Origin: Dawidia cretensis
GTDB lineage: Bacteria; Bacteroidota; Bacteroidia; Cytophagales; Cyclobacteriaceae
Length of the DNA stretch: 64,000 bases
NCBI RefSeq assembly: GCF_018598175.1
Contig: NZ_JAHESE010000005.1
Span: 62,001-126,000 of the forward strand
Direction of reading: 5' to 3'
A program made the position numbers and the translations under genes. How positions within the stretch are numbered: the first letter of the stretch is position 1; each line of letters starts with the position of its first letter. The notes beneath the pieces were generated by a model that saw only the letters and a list, made by a program, of their open reading frames with translations, had not been told where the DNA came from and did not search any database. This document shows positions 8,955-18,158 of the stretch, one piece after another.

Positions 8955-9626
8955 TTACATGCTCTCAAAAACCTTCACATTTACAGTAGCCACCACGTGC
9001 AAGTCATGGCCAGTGGGATTAAACTCAAAATCGCCCGGAACGGTAAAGTTTAATTTCAGGTCAAGATTGCCGGTAGCGGGATCGTATGTATATTCCTTGT
9101 TGCCATTCATGGCGAATTCGGAATAACTATCCTCGAAGGTGAAGAATTTATAATCGTCGGTGGTTATGACAGTTCTTACATAAAAATCTATTCCCGTTAT
9201 TTCTGCGTTGCCGCCATCATCAGAAGCAACATACAAATTTAGAGTTACCTGGTTGTCCTGGAAGTCCTGTGCTACCGAACTGTAAAATCGCCGTATGGTA
9301 AAGGTACGATAAATGCCTTCCGTATATACTACTGACGACGTCCTAATACCGTTGACGCCTACGGGTGTGAATCTGAAGTTGAGATCCCTTTTAAACTCTT
9401 TGGTGTTGTCGGGCCGCTGGCCGTCCAGAACCAGTGTGATGTTGCCATACTTCGTTGCTTCGTCAAAGCCCACACCGTTTTCTCCGTCTTCTCCGTTTTC
9501 GCCTTTTTTGCCAGGCTCACCTTGCTCGCCTGCCGCGCCCGGATCGCCATCTTCGGCACAACCTGTAAACACATAGGCGGCCAGCGCCACCATCAACATG
9601 GTAAAGAATTTTAAGAGGTTTTTCAT
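8955..9626 (-). CDS. Collagen-like repeat lipoprotein, copy 3
   Basis: Paralogue, 223 residues. The signal peptide ends in the lipobox VFTG-C; after AED come nine Gly-X-Y triplets (GDP to GVG). The C-terminal domain opens DEATKYGNITLVLDGQRPDN and ends TGHDLHVVATVNVKVFESM. Compared with copies 1 and 2 it has the feature FTPVGVNG in place of the FKFCPTGPD-type segment, which it shares with copy 4, so the four genes fall into two subgroups. Its 3' end is duplicated as the pseudogene next to it. No function can be assigned; adhesion or envelope structure would fit a trimeric surface lipoprotein but is inference. Confidence 0.8.
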   Translation of the reverse strand: MKNLLKFFTMLMVALAAYVFTGCAEDGDPGAAGEQGEPGKKGENGEDGENGVGFDEATKYGNITLVLDGQRPDNTKEFKRDLNFRFTPVGVNGIRTSSVVYTEGIYRTFTIRRFYSSVAQDFQDNQVTLNLYVASDDGGNAEITGIDFYVRTVITTDDYKFFTFEDSYSEFAMNGNKEYTYDPATGNLDLKLNFTVPGDFEFNPTGHDLHVVATVNVKVFESM

Positions 9627-9653
9627 AAAAATTAAAGCTTACTGCTGATAACT

Positions 9654-9664
9654 ATAAAGACTAT
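9654..9664 (-). promoter_or_regulatory. Shared 11-mer upstream of collagen-like copy 3
   Basis: ATAAAGACTAT, identical to the 11-mer at 8391-8401, lies 27 nt upstream of the copy 3 start. It is interpreted as a candidate promoter element on the minus strand, with no proof beyond conservation of sequence and position. Confidence 0.35.
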
Positions 9665-9682
9665 ATTGTTTGAACAGAATCG

Positions 9683-10354
9683 CTACGGTTTCCGGAGTTC
9701 CTGGAATACTTTCACGTTTACGATCATGGTAACTTTTAGCCCGGATATACCTACGCCGGTTTGTTGGTGATGCTCTGCAAAGAGCAATCGAAACGATAGA
9801 TCACCCGTGGCGGGGTTATAGTGAAAGTCTTTAAAGTCTTCACTTGCCAATATTCCGCTAAAGTCGTGCTGTATTGTAATCAGGCTGGTGTCGCTGGCCT
9901 GCATGTACGTAGAAATTATGCATTGTTGCGGGAGGACCAAATTTCCATCGTCTGTTGGTATCACAACCAGTTCCAGGCGGACAAAATTATCCTGGAGGTC
10001 AGGAGTCGGATCGACGCTACTATAAAAACGATGTATGAAAAAGTCGCCGGTGTTGGTATCAGCAAACGATCCAAACTTGAAACCATTGACGCCCAGCGGA
10101 GCAAATCTGAAGTTGACCGTGTCGGCGAATTCTTCACCATTGGGGCGCTTACCGGTAAAGCTGACAACAATGTTGCCATAGCTAATGGATTCATGGAAGC
10201 CATCGCCGTCCTTACCAGAATCGCCATCAGGACCGTTGATCCCGTCAGGGCCTTTGGGGCCAGGGTCTCCGTCCTGGCCGTCTGAGCAGCCTGACAACAG
10301 CAGGCAGCCCAGTACCGAGACCGTGGCAAGCATAACGCATAATGAGGTTTTCAT
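9683..10354 (-). CDS. Collagen-like repeat lipoprotein, copy 4
   Basis: Most upstream and most divergent paralogue, 223 residues. The signal peptide MKTSLCVMLATVSVLGCLLL ends in LLSG-C. Nine Gly-X-Y triplets follow (GQD to GDG), richer in proline than in the other copies. The domain opens HESISYGNIVVSFTGKRPNG, has NFRFAPLGVNG as in copy 3, and ends ISGLKVTMIVNVKVF, where the TGHDLE motif of the others is altered. It is the probable first gene of the array; 56 nt separate it from copy 3. Function unknown. Confidence 0.78.
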   Translation of the reverse strand: MKTSLCVMLATVSVLGCLLLSGCSDGQDGDPGPKGPDGINGPDGDSGKDGDGFHESISYGNIVVSFTGKRPNGEEFADTVNFRFAPLGVNGFKFGSFADTNTGDFFIHRFYSSVDPTPDLQDNFVRLELVVIPTDDGNLVLPQQCIISTYMQASDTSLITIQHDFSGILASEDFKDFHYNPATGDLSFRLLFAEHHQQTGVGISGLKVTMIVNVKVFQELRKP

Positions 10355-10706
10355 GTGCGGAGGATTAAAGGGTTCTTTTTAAACTATAGAAGTCAGGAGA
10401 TTCGACTCGATGACGCAAAACGGTGGATTAGTGTACGAATATCCAATATTCTGGTTACGGTTCCAACACTCTGTTGGCCATCGGTCTAACTAATTCAACG
10501 TCGGTGATTATTTTTTGATGCTTACATCCACAGAATATCTTTTGTATCAGGTATGAATGGCTTTGCTGTGGTTGAAGGATGGCTTTGGTATGGTCAAATG
10601 TCGCTATGAGGTCGCTGTAAGGTCCCTATAAAGCTGTGATAACGCACTGTAATGAAGATGCCGTCTCTTTTGGGGAGACGGCATCTGTAGATTCTTTTCC
10701 TCTTTG
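10355..10706. other. Intergenic region before the collagen-like array
   Basis: About 350 bases between the array and an M28 peptidase gene, both on the minus strand. It holds the peptidase terminator at 10656-10686 and presumably the promoter of copy 4 near 10380-10400, where minus-strand TATAGTTTAAA is a weak -7 candidate. I see no gene. Confidence 0.5.
10656..10686 (-). terminator. Stem-loop after the M28 peptidase gene
   Basis: AGATGCCGTCTC and GAGACGGCATCT form a perfect 12-bp stem with a 7-nt loop, 21 nt past the peptidase stop. The T-run on the minus strand is weak (TCATTAC), so termination may be partial. Confidence 0.6.
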
Positions 10707-12218
10707 CTATTTCTTATCCGCTTGAATGCGTTGCTCGCGGTTCGCGACTTCCCATGCAGTGTAGAAGACGGCCTGCGCGCGTTTGGACAGCAGGTCGAAT
10801 TCGATGCGGCTTACTTCGTCAGTAGGCTGGTGGTAGTCTTCGTGAATGCCGTCGAAATAAAACACGATCGGAATGTTGTTCTTTGCAAAGTTCCAGTGGT
10901 CGGAGCGGTAGTACAACCGGTCAGGGTGATTCTGGTCGTTGTATGTGTAATCGAAGAGCAGATTGGTGTAGGTCTTGTTAGCGGCCTCGTTGATGTTGTG
11001 CAGCTCAGTCGAAAGTTTGTCGGAGCCGATCACATATACATACGGTGCACTGTCTTTGTGTTGGGGGTCACGACGGCCCACCATGTCGATGTTCAGGTCG
11101 ACTACGGTTTTCTCCAACGGGAACACCGGGTGCTGTGTGTAATAGTCGGAACCCAGCAGGCCTTTTTCCTCGCCCGTTACCAGCATGAACAGCATGCTGC
11201 GGCGCGGGCCTTTCCCTTCTTTCTTGGCGGTAGCAAATGCTTTTGCGAGTTGCAGCACTGACACTGTACCGGAGCCGTCGTCGTCGGCGCCGTTGTTGAT
11301 CAGGTCGCCTTCGCCGCCGGATTTTTTACCGATGTGGTCGTAGTGTGCGGTCACCACCACCAGTTCGTCTTTCTTGTCCGTTCCTTCCAGGTAGCCCAAT
11401 ACGTTGTCGGTCTTGAGCACCTTCACGTCCATTGCGGTTTTGTATGTGAGCGTGGTCGGCTTTATTTTCTTCAATGCGCCTTTCTTGGTGTCTTCGTTGG
11501 TGGCCTTCAGCAGTTTTTCCGAAGGCTGGTTCAGCACCTTAGTGGCCGTAGCCGTCGAAATAAAGAAGATTCCCGAGCTGGCAGAATTGGCCTCGGGCTT
11601 CTTCAGGGACAAGGCACCACCGCCCAGGTAGCTCTTGAACTGGTTTACCAGGTCTTTGAAAGCATCGGCGTTATTGTTCCAGAGCAGGACCATGCGGGCT
11701 TTGCGCTCGCGTGCGATAGCCATGGGATCGCGGAAATTTTCTTCACTTTCCACCAGGATCACAACAGCCTTGTTTTCAACCGAACCCAATTGATCAAAAT
11801 CTTCTTTGCGTCCTTTGCCGGCAAACACCAGCGGAAGCGATACTTCGCCACCGGAGTCGCCATTGCCGTAAAATACCACATCTTCGAAGTTTGTAAACTT
11901 CTGCTGCCCCGCTTTAATATAAATATCGCCGGGAATGCTGGTGTACAGCTCTACCGCCTGGTAGTAGCTGTTGCCATCGACGGGGCCGGTCAGGCCGAGC
12001 TCTTCAAAATGTGCCTTAATAAAAGCGGCTGCCATTTTCTGTCCACGTTTGCCGGTCTCACGACCTTCGAGAGCGTCAGAAGCCAGGACCGACAGATTTT
12101 CTTTCAGATCGGAGGAAGTTATCAGGTCACCATATTTCTTGGCAACGGGATCTTGCGCCTGGAGCCTGTTGCCGGCCAGGGCACTCACCAGTACAACGAG
12201 TAGGATCAATTTCTTCAT
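10707..12218 (-). CDS. Secreted M28-family metallopeptidase with PA-like insert
   Basis: Predicted exported zinc aminopeptidase, 503 residues. The signal peptide MKKLILLVVLVSALAGNRLQ ends AQ. The catalytic part has the zinc-ligand motifs VTAHYDHIG, NNGADDDGSGT and GEEKGLLGSDYY, with a later DMVGRRD and a HxP-type NIPIVFYFDG...YHQPTDE segment supplying the last histidine ligand; all M28 ligands appear present. An insertion between about residues 100 and 260 is consistent with a protease-associated domain. It stands alone, divergent from gcvP, with a strong stem-loop downstream. A peptide-scavenging role in the periplasm or outside is inferred. It is only distantly similar to the second M28 gene at 16.2 kb. 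Confidence 0.9.
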   Translation of the reverse strand: MKKLILLVVLVSALAGNRLQAQDPVAKKYGDLITSSDLKENLSVLASDALEGRETGKRGQKMAAAFIKAHFEELGLTGPVDGNSYYQAVELYTSIPGDIYIKAGQQKFTNFEDVVFYGNGDSGGEVSLPLVFAGKGRKEDFDQLGSVENKAVVILVESEENFRDPMAIARERKARMVLLWNNNADAFKDLVNQFKSYLGGGALSLKKPEANSASSGIFFISTATATKVLNQPSEKLLKATNEDTKKGALKKIKPTTLTYKTAMDVKVLKTDNVLGYLEGTDKKDELVVVTAHYDHIGKKSGGEGDLINNGADDDGSGTVSVLQLAKAFATAKKEGKGPRRSMLFMLVTGEEKGLLGSDYYTQHPVFPLEKTVVDLNIDMVGRRDPQHKDSAPYVYVIGSDKLSTELHNINEAANKTYTNLLFDYTYNDQNHPDRLYYRSDHWNFAKNNIPIVFYFDGIHEDYHQPTDEVSRIEFDLLSKRAQAVFYTAWEVANREQRIQADKK

Positions 12219-12596
12219 GGTTAATGAGTTTGTTTTTGAGGTGTTTTAGAACGCAATATCAGCAAGTAATCATGAACCGTCAAACCGCTCCTGTATCTAC
12301 GGCCGGGAACTACATGGTTTGCGAATGGGTTAGAACGGATATCACCCTATCAAAGTAGGGATTACCCGTATCGAAGGCGTACTAAGAGGATACTTACGCT
12401 ATACATGGGGTATCCGTGCTGTATACTTTAAACCCTATATACCCGCTGGTGAAATAGCACTTTTTGAATCGTGTAAACTTTTTACTTCCTGGGGAAAAGC
12501 GCTTCAGAACTTCCGGAGTCTTTTCCTTACCTTTGCAGCCTTACAGACGTTTGTCCTTTGTTAGTCCACCTAAAATATTGAAAATCAATAACTCAG
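12219..12596. other. Divergent promoter region, M28 peptidase / gcvP
   Basis: 378 bases without a gene between divergent starts. Apart from the gcvP -7 candidate near 12530 I recognise nothing. In particular I looked for a glycine riboswitch before gcvP and do not see its paired-aptamer pattern. Confidence 0.5.
12528..12535 (+). promoter_or_regulatory. Putative -7 box before gcvP
   Basis: TACCTTTG fits the Bacteroidota TAnnTTTG consensus 61 nt upstream of the gcvP ATG. No clear -33 TTTG is visible at the right spacing. Confidence 0.45.
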
Positions 12597-15488
12597 ATGA
12601 AAATAGACTCGCAGTATTCCGAGAAGTTTGAAAGCCGCCACATAGGTCCCGATGCACGCCAGGTAGAAGAGATGTTGAAGGTGATTAAAGCGCCATCGAT
12701 TGATGCACTGATCGACCAGACCGTTCCCGCAGCAATACGGTTGAAGAAGGCACTCAATCTTCCGGCCGCGAAATCTGAGTTTCGTTTCCTGCAAGATTTC
12801 AAAGCATTGGCGGGCAAGAATAAAGTGTATAAGTCGTACATCGGTACCGGTTACTATAACACCATCACTCCGGGCGTAATCCTTCGCAATATTCTGGAGA
12901 ATCCGGGATGGTACACGGCCTACACGCCGTACCAGGCCGAGATCGCACAAGGCCGCCTGGAAGCCCTGATCAACTACCAAACGATGATCATTGAGCTAAC
13001 CGGCATGGAGATCGCCAACGCTTCATTGCTGGACGAAGGTACGGCGGCGGCCGAATCGATGCATTTGTTGTTTGCCTCGCGCAAGGCTTCTAAAAAGAAT
13101 GCGACTACGTTCTTTGTAGACCAGCATACATTCCCGCAAACCATCGACGTGCTGCAAAACCGTGCTACGCCGATCGGTGTAAACCTGGTGGTAGGCGACA
13201 TCAGCACCCTGGACGTTTCGTCTCCCGAACTCTTTGGCGTGTTTGTTCAAAACCCCGATAACAATGGTGCGGTAAAAGATTATTCCGCCTTCATTACCGC
13301 GGCACACGCGAAAGACGTGTTTGCTGTCGTTGCCGCCGACCTGATGAGCTTGCTGCTGACGAAGTCGCCCGGCGAAATGGGCGCCGACGTAGTAGTAGGT
13401 TCTTCGCAACGCTTTGGCGTGCCGATGGGCTTTGGTGGTCCGCACGCGGCATTCTTCGCTACGAAAGATGACTTTAAACGTCAGATGCCCGGCCGTATCA
13501 TAGGCGCGTCGATCGATGCCTCCGGAAACTCGGGCTATCGCATGGCGCTGCAAACCCGCGAGCAGCACATCCGCCGCGAGAAGGCTACTTCCAACATCTG
13601 TACAGCACAGGTGTTACTGTCGGTCATGGCCGGCATGTATGCGGTGTACCACGGTCCCGATGGACTGCGCAAGATCGCCGGCCGTATCCACGGCCTCACC
13701 CGTACGTTGGACGCCGGTCTGAAAGCGGCTGGTCTGAAGCAAGTGAACGAACAGTACTTCGATACGCTGAAAGTAACCGTTGCCGATAAAAAAGCAGTAG
13801 AGCGTGAAACGCTGAAGCGCGGCGTAAACGTGCGTTACTTTGCCGATAACCATGTGGGCATTTCGCTGGACGAGACCACGTCAGCCGAGGATATATCCGT
13901 GTTGCTGGAAATTCTAACGGCGGCGGAAGGCAAGAAGGCCTCTGCCATATCCCCGAATGGCATGGAGATGAACTGGCCCGCGGCGTTGCTGCGGAAGTCG
14001 TCCTACCTGGCACACCCGGTGTTTAACACGCACCACTCTGAACACGAAATGCTGCGCTATATCAAGCGCCTGGAAAATAAAGATCTTTCCATGGTACACT
14101 CCATGATCTCGCTGGGATCCTGCACCATGAAGTTGAACGCTACCGCCGAAATGATTCCGGTGACGTGGCCCGAGTTTGGTAACATTCATCCGTTCGCACC
14201 GGCGGACCAGGCAATGGGGTACGCCGAGCTAACGACCAACCTGGAAAACTGGCTGAAAGAGATTACCGGTTTTACTGGTGTATCGCTGCAGCCGAACAGC
14301 GGCGCACAAGGCGAGTACGCCGGCCTGATGGTGATTCGCGCGTATCACCTGGATCGCGGCGACAGCCACCGCGACATCGCCTTGATCCCTGCTTCGGCAC
14401 ACGGTACAAACCCGGCCAGCGCTGTGATGGCGGGTATGGACGTCGTTGTGGTGAAGTCGGACGAGGATGGCAAGATCGACGTGGCCGATCTCAAGGCCAA
14501 AGCCGCACAATACAAAGATCGTCTGTCATGCCTGATGGTGACCTACCCGTCCACACACGGTGTGTTTGAAGAATCTATCATCGAAATTTGCGAAACGATC
14601 CACGCCAACGGTGGCCTGGTATACATGGACGGTGCGAACATGAACGCCCAGGTGGGCCTGACGTCGCCCGCCAACATCGGCGCAGACGTATGTCACCTGA
14701 ACCTGCACAAGACCTTCTGTATTCCGCACGGCGGCGGCGGCCCTGGCATGGGACCGATCTGCTGCAACGACAAGCTGAAGCCCTACCTGCCCGGACACGC
14801 TGTCGTGAAGACCGGCGGAGAGAAAGCCATTCAAGCCGTATCGGCTGCTCCCTGGGGCAGCGCGAGCATTCTGACGATTCCGTATGCTTACATCGCGATG
14901 ATGGGCGGCGACGGTCTGACCAACGCCACGCGCTACGCGATCCTGAATGCAAACTATATCAAGAGCCGCCTGGAAGGCCACTATAAGATTCTCTATACGG
15001 GTGCCAACGGTCGTTGCGCACACGAGATGATTGTAGACTGCCGCGATTTCAAGAAAGCGGGCATTGAAGTGGAAGACATTGCCAAGCGTTTGATGGACTA
15101 CGGATTTCACGCGCCAACCGTGTCGTTCCCGGTAGCGGGCACTCTGATGATCGAACCTACGGAAAGCGAACCGAAAGAAGAGTTGGATCGTTTTATCGAA
15201 GCGCTCATCGAGATTCGCAACGAGATCCGCGAAGTGGAAAACGGCAAAGCCGATAAAGAAAACAACGTGCTGAAACATGCGCCGCACACCGCGGCCGTGA
15301 TCACCGCCGACGAATGGACACGCCCGTACAGCCGCCAAAAAGCTGCGTACCCACTGCCGTTTGTGAAAGAAGCAAAATTCTGGCCCAGCGGGAGCCGCGT
15401 AGACAACGCCTATGGCGACCGCAACCTGGTGTGCAGCTGTTTGCCGCTGGATGAGTACGAGAAGAAGGAAGAGACCGTAGAGGCATAA
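12597..15488 (+). CDS. gcvP: Glycine dehydrogenase (decarboxylating), P protein
   Basis: PLP enzyme that decarboxylates glycine and passes the aminomethyl group to lipoyl-GcvH. At 963 residues it is the fused single-chain form with N- and C-terminal halves homologous to the GcvPA and GcvPB subunits. The N terminus has [10 protein letters not shown]; the C-terminal half holds the PLP lysine Lys705 in [19 protein letters not shown] and the [10 protein letters not shown] segment. The C terminus has [12 protein letters not shown], as usual. It is monocistronic in appearance, with a strong hairpin 22 nt downstream. With gcvH and lipA 6-7 kb upstream it shows that glycine cleavage genes are dispersed here. 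Confidence 0.98.
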   Translation: MKIDSQYSEKFESRHIGPDARQVEEMLKVIKAPSIDALIDQTVPAAIRLKKALNLPAAKSEFRFLQDFKALAGKNKVYKSYIGTGYYNTITPGVILRNILENPGWYTAYTPYQAEIAQGRLEALINYQTMIIELTGMEIANASLLDEGTAAAESMHLLFASRKASKKNATTFFVDQHTFPQTIDVLQNRATPIGVNLVVGDISTLDVSSPELFGVFVQNPDNNGAVKDYSAFITAAHAKDVFAVVAADLMSLLLTKSPGEMGADVVVGSSQRFGVPMGFGGPHAAFFATKDDFKRQMPGRIIGASIDASGNSGYRMALQTREQHIRREKATSNICTAQVLLSVMAGMYAVYHGPDGLRKIAGRIHGLTRTLDAGLKAAGLKQVNEQYFDTLKVTVADKKAVERETLKRGVNVRYFADNHVGISLDETTSAEDISVLLEILTAAEGKKASAISPNGMEMNWPAALLRKSSYLAHPVFNTHHSEHEMLRYIKRLENKDLSMVHSMISLGSCTMKLNATAEMIPVTWPEFGNIHPFAPADQAMGYAELTTNLENWLKEITGFTGVSLQPNSGAQGEYAGLMVIRAYHLDRGDSHRDIALIPASAHGTNPASAVMAGMDVVVVKSDEDGKIDVADLKAKAAQYKDRLSCLMVTYPSTHGVFEESIIEICETIHANGGLVYMDGANMNAQVGLTSPANIGADVCHLNLHKTFCIPHGGGGPGMGPICCNDKLKPYLPGHAVVKTGGEKAIQAVSAAPWGSASILTIPYAYIAMMGGDGLTNATRYAILNANYIKSRLEGHYKILYTGANGRCAHEMIVDCRDFKKAGIEVEDIAKRLMDYGFHAPTVSFPVAGTLMIEPTESEPKEELDRFIEALIEIRNEIREVENGKADKENNVLKHAPHTAAVITADEWTRPYSRQKAAYPLPFVKEAKFWPSGSRVDNAYGDRNLVCSCLPLDEYEKKEETVEA

Positions 15489-15510
15489 TATCGCCAGACG
15501 ATAATATTCC

Positions 15511-15543
15511 AGAAGGCTATTCCGAAAGGGATAGCCTTCTTTG
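15511..15543 (+). terminator. Terminator after gcvP
   Basis: AGAAGGCTAT pairs perfectly with ATAGCCTTCT; the stem extends inward by three pairs (one T-G) to a GAAA tetraloop, and TTT follows. A strong hairpin. Confidence 0.8.
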
Positions 15544-15598
15544 TATAGACGTGAAGGATTAGACTACTGGCATGTTTCATGCTATAAACAGAAAGTAT

Positions 15599-16123
15599 AT
15601 GAAGGCCGGAAACGTAAAGCATATGTTCAAAGGAAAGGCTGTCGTCACGATGATAGTGCTGGCAGCGCTTTTGCTGCTATCCCGGCCAGGTTATAGCCAA
15701 AAAGGTGGTGTATACAAACAGAAAAGCACCTACAGCGGCTTCCCATCGTTGATATGGCCCAAACTGTATGCCACTTCATTTGAAAAAGCAAAGGACGATC
15801 TGGGCGAGTACGACAAGCCTGTATTTTCTGACGCGGTATTGGCCATGCAAGGTAAGGTCGTTACGCTACCTGGGTATATGATGCCTTTTGAGAACGGCAT
15901 TAAAGGAAATCACTTCATGCTTTCATCGCTGCCCATCAACGCGTGTTTCTTCTGCGGCGTGGGTGGCCCCGAAACGGTAGTAGAAGTATTTGCGCTAAAA
16001 TCGATGACGTATACCGAAAAACCGATCGAGGTAAAAGGTAAGTTGATGCTGAACGAGCGCAATCCCGACCAAATGATTTATATTCTGGAAAATGCGGAAG
16101 TGCTGGGCGAGATTGGATTCTAA
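15599..16123 (+). CDS. Secreted DUF3299-like protein, paralogue A
   Basis: Predicted exported protein of unknown function, 174 residues from the ATG at 15599 (15623 is an equally plausible start; both leave a hydrophobic segment MIVLAALLLLS ending near GYSQ). The mature part holds a compact domain: LPGYMMPFENG, then HFMLSSLPINACFFCGVGGPET and IEVKGKLMLNERNPDQMIYIL. That pattern matches DUF3299, whose role is not known. The CFFC pair could bind a metal or form a disulfide. A paralogue on the other strand at 17.6 kb carries the same blocks. It is followed by a convergent terminator shared with the M28 gene. Confidence 0.7.
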   Translation: MKAGNVKHMFKGKAVVTMIVLAALLLLSRPGYSQKGGVYKQKSTYSGFPSLIWPKLYATSFEKAKDDLGEYDKPVFSDAVLAMQGKVVTLPGYMMPFENGIKGNHFMLSSLPINACFFCGVGGPETVVEVFALKSMTYTEKPIEVKGKLMLNERNPDQMIYILENAEVLGEIGF

Positions 16124-16144
16124 ACAATACACAACATACAAAAT

Positions 16145-16180
16145 CAGCCCCGGTAAGTGATTCTTACCGGGGCTGCTCTT
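16145..16180. terminator. Bidirectional terminator
   Basis: A perfect 13-bp stem, CAGCCCCGGTAAG with CTTACCGGGGCTG, 5-nt loop, followed on the plus strand by CTCTTTTT. It sits between convergent genes ending at 16123 and 16182 and can serve both, although the minus-strand T-run is poor. Confidence 0.8.
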
Positions 16181-16181
16181 T

Positions 16182-17558
16182 TTAATTCAGACCGTGCTGG
16201 TCGATGAGGTACACCAGGGCAGTCATGGCCGCGGCGCCCAGCTCCAGCTCGCGCTTGCTTACTTTGTCAAACGTATCTTCGCGCGTGTGGTGGTAATCAA
16301 AGTAGCGTTGTGAGTCGGGCAGGAAGCCGAGCGTGGTCACACCTTGCGGCTCCAGTGGACCAATGTCGGCGCCGGCGCCCTCCTCCTCAAAGTCCGTCAG
16401 TCCGTACGGTGCGAAGAGTGGTTTCCAGCTTTTGATGCGGGCTTTGGGGCCTTCCTGGGCATTCATGGTAAAGCCGCGTGGGGTAAAGCCGCCGTCGTCA
16501 GACTCGATGGCGGCAATGTGTTTCTCTTGTTTGAGCGCTGCCTGGCGTGCATACTCCAGGCCGCCGCGCAGACCGTTCTCTTCGTTCATAAACATCACGG
16601 CGCGGATGGTGCGCTTGGGTTTATAGCCGATCATTTTCATGAGGCGCATTACTTCCATGGATTGTACGCAGCCGGTGCCGTCGTCATGCGCACCCTGGGC
16701 CAGGTCCCACGAGTCAAGGTGGCCACCCACAACAATAATCTCGTTCGGATACTGCGAGCCTTTGATCTCGCCGATGACATTAAAAGACGGTGCGTCGGGC
16801 AATGTTTCGCAGTGAGTCTCGAAATAAAATTGAAGATCTTTTTCAGTCTGCAGCAACGTGCTCAGCAGCGCTGCATGGCGGGTGCTGATCGCGATAGCCG
16901 GTATCTTCGGAATGTTTAATGCATAGCGCAATGAGCCGGTGTGCGGGTAGTCTTCCTGATTAATGCCCATGGAGCGAACAATGACACCCACGGCGCCGTA
17001 TTTGGCGGCTTCAGAGGGGCCCAGGGCACGCTGTTCGACGGCGCCGCCATACGCCGCAAAGGTGTTGATCTGTTTGACATCCATTGGGCGGTTGAAGAAT
17101 ACAATCTTGCCTTTGATCCTTTTCTCGCCTAGCTGCTTCAGCTCTTCAAAGCTCCTAACCTCGACTACCTGACCGGTAACACCTTCCGGGCCCGTGCCTA
17201 CCGACATGCCCAGCGCGCAGACGTTCATTTCAATCGTGCCCTGTCTTTTGGAGTTTAAAACACGGGCCTGTTCCTGTTGGCCGCGGATCCAGTGGGGTAC
17301 CATAACGGGCTGTAGCCAAACGCTGTCGGCGAAATTTTCCATTTCGTGCCGGCTCCATTCCACACCGGCGGCGGCGCCCGGTGAGCCACTCAATCGTGCC
17401 CCAATGCGGGTCGTGAGGTATTCCAGGGCGGCGTAGCTCTTGCCCTGGCTGAGCTCGGTATCGAAGATTTGACGGATGGCCGACGCGTCCGGCGACTGGG
17501 CAAACACGGGTGTGGCGATACAAGCAAACAACAGCAAGCGTACAGTGTGTTTTATCAT
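16182..17558 (-). CDS. Secreted M28-family peptidase, carboxypeptidase Q-like
   Basis: Predicted exported zinc peptidase, 458 residues, with a signal peptide ending PVFAQ. The catalytic motifs are GGHLDSWDLAQGAHDDGTGC (two metal ligands), FMNEENGLRGG (catalytic Glu and ligand), ESDDGG and, near the end, DYHHTREDTFD. A protease-associated domain lies between about residues 120 and 230. This set and order resemble the plasma glutamate carboxypeptidase / carboxypeptidase Q branch of M28. The DUF3299-like gene just upstream ends 2 nt before its start, so they form an operon. Substrate is unknown. Confidence 0.9.
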   Translation of the reverse strand: MIKHTVRLLLFACIATPVFAQSPDASAIRQIFDTELSQGKSYAALEYLTTRIGARLSGSPGAAAGVEWSRHEMENFADSVWLQPVMVPHWIRGQQEQARVLNSKRQGTIEMNVCALGMSVGTGPEGVTGQVVEVRSFEELKQLGEKRIKGKIVFFNRPMDVKQINTFAAYGGAVEQRALGPSEAAKYGAVGVIVRSMGINQEDYPHTGSLRYALNIPKIPAIAISTRHAALLSTLLQTEKDLQFYFETHCETLPDAPSFNVIGEIKGSQYPNEIIVVGGHLDSWDLAQGAHDDGTGCVQSMEVMRLMKMIGYKPKRTIRAVMFMNEENGLRGGLEYARQAALKQEKHIAAIESDDGGFTPRGFTMNAQEGPKARIKSWKPLFAPYGLTDFEEEGAGADIGPLEPQGVTTLGFLPDSQRYFDYHHTREDTFDKVSKRELELGAAAMTALVYLIDQHGLN

Positions 17559-17560
17559 AA

Positions 17561-17986
17561 TCAGTTTAATCGTTTAGCAGAGGTTAATATATACATGTGA
17601 TGATTGGGATCCTTATCGTTTAGCACCAACGTACCTTCCAGGATAATGGGTTTGGTAGTGAAGGGAATCTTGATGGAGGTTTGTACTTCGATGACAGTTT
17701 CCGGGCCGGCGGCTCCGCAGAAGAAACAGAGGTTGAACGGTAGAGACGAAAGCATAAACCGCCCTTGCCCGCCGAGCTCTTCCAGCGGAATGATATAACC
17801 CTTCAGGCTGATCTTTTTGTTGTTGAAGGCCTTCAGCTGTGGGCTGAAGACAGGCGCCTCGACATCGTATCCGCTCTTGTCCTTTCTGTTTTCAAACCGC
17901 ACGTTGGCCAGGGTATCCCAGAAATTTTGTTCCTGTGACGCCACCGTGAGGGGCAATAGGAGGAGGGACACGAGAAAAGTCTTCAT
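17561..17986 (-). CDS. Secreted DUF3299-like protein, paralogue B
   Basis: 141 residues with a short signal peptide (MKTFLVSLLLLPLTVASQ). The domain repeats the blocks of paralogue A: LKGYIIPLEELGGQGRF, FMLSSLPFNLCFFCGAAGPET and LEGTLVLNDKDPNHHMYIL. It is the first gene of a two-gene operon with the M28 peptidase, only 2 nt apart. The pairing of the same domain on both sides of one peptidase suggests a shared job, but none is known to me. Confidence 0.7.
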   Translation of the reverse strand: MKTFLVSLLLLPLTVASQEQNFWDTLANVRFENRKDKSGYDVEAPVFSPQLKAFNNKKISLKGYIIPLEELGGQGRFMLSSLPFNLCFFCGAAGPETVIEVQTSIKIPFTTKPIILEGTLVLNDKDPNHHMYILTSAKRLN

Positions 17987-18158
17987 AACATTTCAATGAT
18001 ACGGATTTTTGATGTTTTTGGCGAAGACAAATGTTGCGGTATACCGCATCTCTAAAAAGTATATTTTCTACAACGTGTGTTTACCCGAAAAATCCGTTTT
18101 TGTTTGTTCGGGCTCGGGTAAACCTCGTACTTCGTCATTGCATTAGCGCATTAAAGGC

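Noticed and set aside
9821-10285. A 154-codon plus-strand frame opposite collagen-like copy 4
   Set aside because: It mirrors the coding strand of a well-supported lipoprotein gene and has no protein features of its own.
12219-12596. Possible glycine riboswitch before gcvP
   Set aside because: No tandem aptamer pattern is visible; the leader after the -7 box is only about 50 nt.
14526-15338. A 270-codon antisense frame inside gcvP
   Set aside because: Long antisense frames are a by-product of codon bias in this fairly GC-rich gene; the His/Arg-rich product has no family pattern.
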